Shown here one piece after another: positions 63,104-64,000 of a stretch of 64,000 nucleotides of DNA. The notes under the pieces are model-generated. The model did not search any database and had not been told where the DNA came from. It saw only the letters and a program-made list of their open reading frames with translations. How positions within the stretch are numbered: position 1 is the stretch's first letter; each line of letters opens with the position of its first letter. The stretch lies in NCBI GenBank assembly GCA_030539275.1, contig JAUNSK010000005.1, positions 1 to 64,000 on the forward strand, written 5' to 3'. This DNA comes from Oscillospiraceae bacterium (GTDB lineage: Bacteria > Bacillota > Clostridia > Oscillospirales > Ruminococcaceae). The position numbers and the translations under genes were made by a program.

Positions 63104-64000
63104 CTAATCAGAATTAAGCAACAGCATAACAATAAATACAAAATCCTTAACATTGTATTCACCGTCATTATTAAGATCATAAAATATCATCTCGTTATCT
63201 GTAGGAACATCAGATGAAAGCAGTTTGTGTTTTATCAAAGCCAGGTCGGCAGCATTGACCGTTGAATTATCATCAACGTCGCATAGAAGCGGTGTATATG
63301 GCCTGGTAAACGCTTTGACACAGGCGTGGCCGCAGTTTATTCTTACACAGTAAACGTTTTGTATCGGATCAGGTGCTACGGACGAAATAAAATTAAAGTT
63401 AATAAGGTTATGCTTGTACAGATCGTACCATTGTATTCCGTCAGCACTGACAAAACTCTGGTTTGGATATGAAAATGATGCGATATCATTGTCTTTGACA
63501 TTTCCAAGTGTTTTTATACTGTTGTTAATCGTCATTGCAATGGAAGCATCAATAGGAATAACATACGGGGATGACTGATTGGTTATCTTCACTGTAACAG
63601 AAAAAGTTTCATTTTCATGGATCCTTACCGGTTGATTCAGTTTAACGGTATGATATCCTGAGTATTTTTCGCTGCCGGATGTTACCGGGTGACTTGTTCC
63701 GGATACAGGATAAGAAGAATATTTCATTTGTTCATCAGGCGCAGCATGAGGGTCGATCTGTGTGAACACGGAGATCTCATATGAAGCATCCGGCTCAATG
63801 GTATAAAATGATACCGCGCTTACAAGCTCATCCTGGCTTGCAGCAAATACATTGGACATATATCCGGTCAGCAGTCTCGGAGTGCTGTTGCCGGGAGTGG
63901 GATTAATGAGATCTGTTGACAGGGATGTGGACCATCCATAATTATCGTAGTAGTAATTATGCAGATATGTACCCGCCGGTTCACAGAAATAAGCTGCGGC
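63104..64000 (-). CDS. Dockerin protein with lectin-like domain, C-terminal part (probable cysteine-peptidase tail)
   Basis: The 5' end lies beyond the right edge; the frame is open to base 64000 even though an internal Met is at 63859. The visible 298 or so residues start AAYFCEPAGTYLHNYYYD, then GW, YMSNVFAASQDELVSAVSFYT, and YEISVFTQIDP, a pattern I associate with the lectin-like domain after papain-family (C1) peptidases in clostridial proteins. The C-terminus (about the last 60 residues) is a type I dockerin with calcium loops CDVDDNSTVNAAD and YDLNNDGEYNVKD. The first loop has Asn-Ser in place of the usual Asp-Gly. So the whole protein may be a cellulosomal cysteine peptidase; the catalytic part is not in the window. 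Confidence 0.8.
   Translation of the reverse strand, partial: AAAYFCEPAGTYLHNYYYDNYGWSTSLSTDLINPTPGNSTPRLLTGYMSNVFAASQDELVSAVSFYTIEPDASYEISVFTQIDPHAAPDEQMKYSSYPVSGTSHPVTSGSEKYSGYHTVKLNQPVRIHENETFSVTVKITNQSSPYVIPIDASIAMTINNSIKTLGNVKDNDIASFSYPNQSFVSADGIQWYDLYKHNLINFNFISSVAPDPIQNVYCVRINCGHACVKAFTRPYTPLLCDVDDNSTVNAADLALIKHKLLSSDVPTDNEMIFYDLNNDGEYNVKDFVFIVMLLLNSD

Overview
The window looks like a chromosomal segment of an AT-rich, low-GC Gram-positive anaerobe of the Ruminococcus type (cellulolytic gut or rumen Oscillospiraceae). This is inferred from three dockerin-bearing secreted proteins (a CAP-like protein, a CotH protein and a lectin-like/dockerin C-terminus), two GH5 endoglucanase-type proteins, a SpoIID protein, a CIRCE-controlled groESL operon, many lipoproteins, and clear TTGACA/TATAAT promoters with GGAGG-type ribosome binding sites. 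No prophage, insertion sequence or CRISPR array is visible; most intergenic gaps are short and end in clear hairpin terminators.

Layout. 1-3070: two neighbouring CAP-domain secreted proteins with Thr-rich linkers (the second with a dockerin at its N-terminus), then a GH5 lipoprotein. 3266-3352: tRNA-Leu(CAG). 3667-19224: a surface polysaccharide locus made of two convergent operons. The plus-strand operon encodes an initiating phosphoglycosyl transferase, ManC, Gmd, two GT4 glycosyltransferases and an Rmd-type reductase, which together would make GDP-D-rhamnose and begin its polymerisation. The minus-strand operon encodes a coiled-coil protein, a GT4 with a DUF4214-like tail, an 806-residue multidomain glycosyltransferase, and a Wzm/Wzt-type ABC exporter. 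A separate ABC transporter pair (10859-13133) lies between them. 19537-23721: pyruvate kinase, SpoIID protein and citrate synthase. 23848-29472: two tandem paralogous lipoproteins joining a propeller-like region to a solute-binding-protein-like region. 29553-32448: HAD phosphatase, Sir2 deacylase, LysR regulator, tRNA-Arg(CCT). 32631-36981: a CotH-dockerin protein downstream of a two-component system whose response regulator lacks a normal start codon. 37139-41504: two RNA/base methyltransferase genes, then an operon (read on the minus strand) of response regulator, sensor-less histidine kinase and membrane HtrA protease.

41809-46322: CIRCE, groES, groL, a LacI regulator and the CCA-adding enzyme. 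46532-55377: a second HtrA protease, an operon of a DUF368 (PopT-like) polyprenyl-phosphate translocase with two small envelope proteins, a large secreted protein with a compact subtilase domain, 15 CxxC-type repeats and a BACON-like domain, and a second DUF368 protein. 55553-58642: a PAS/GGDEF/GAF/GGDEF/EAL protein whose signature motifs are altered. 58912-61052: an apparently cytoplasmic GH5 with its LacI regulator. 61138-63039: an autoregulated YtrA-type GntR/ABC operon. 63104-64000: the 3' end of a dockerin protein resembling the lectin-like tail of papain-family peptidases.

The strongest candidates for something undescribed are the compact subtilase with alternating cysteine repeats lying between two DUF368 flippase genes, the sensor-less kinase/HtrA operon, the propeller/solute-binding lipoprotein pair without permeases, and the 806-residue glycosyltransferase in the D-rhamnan-type locus.
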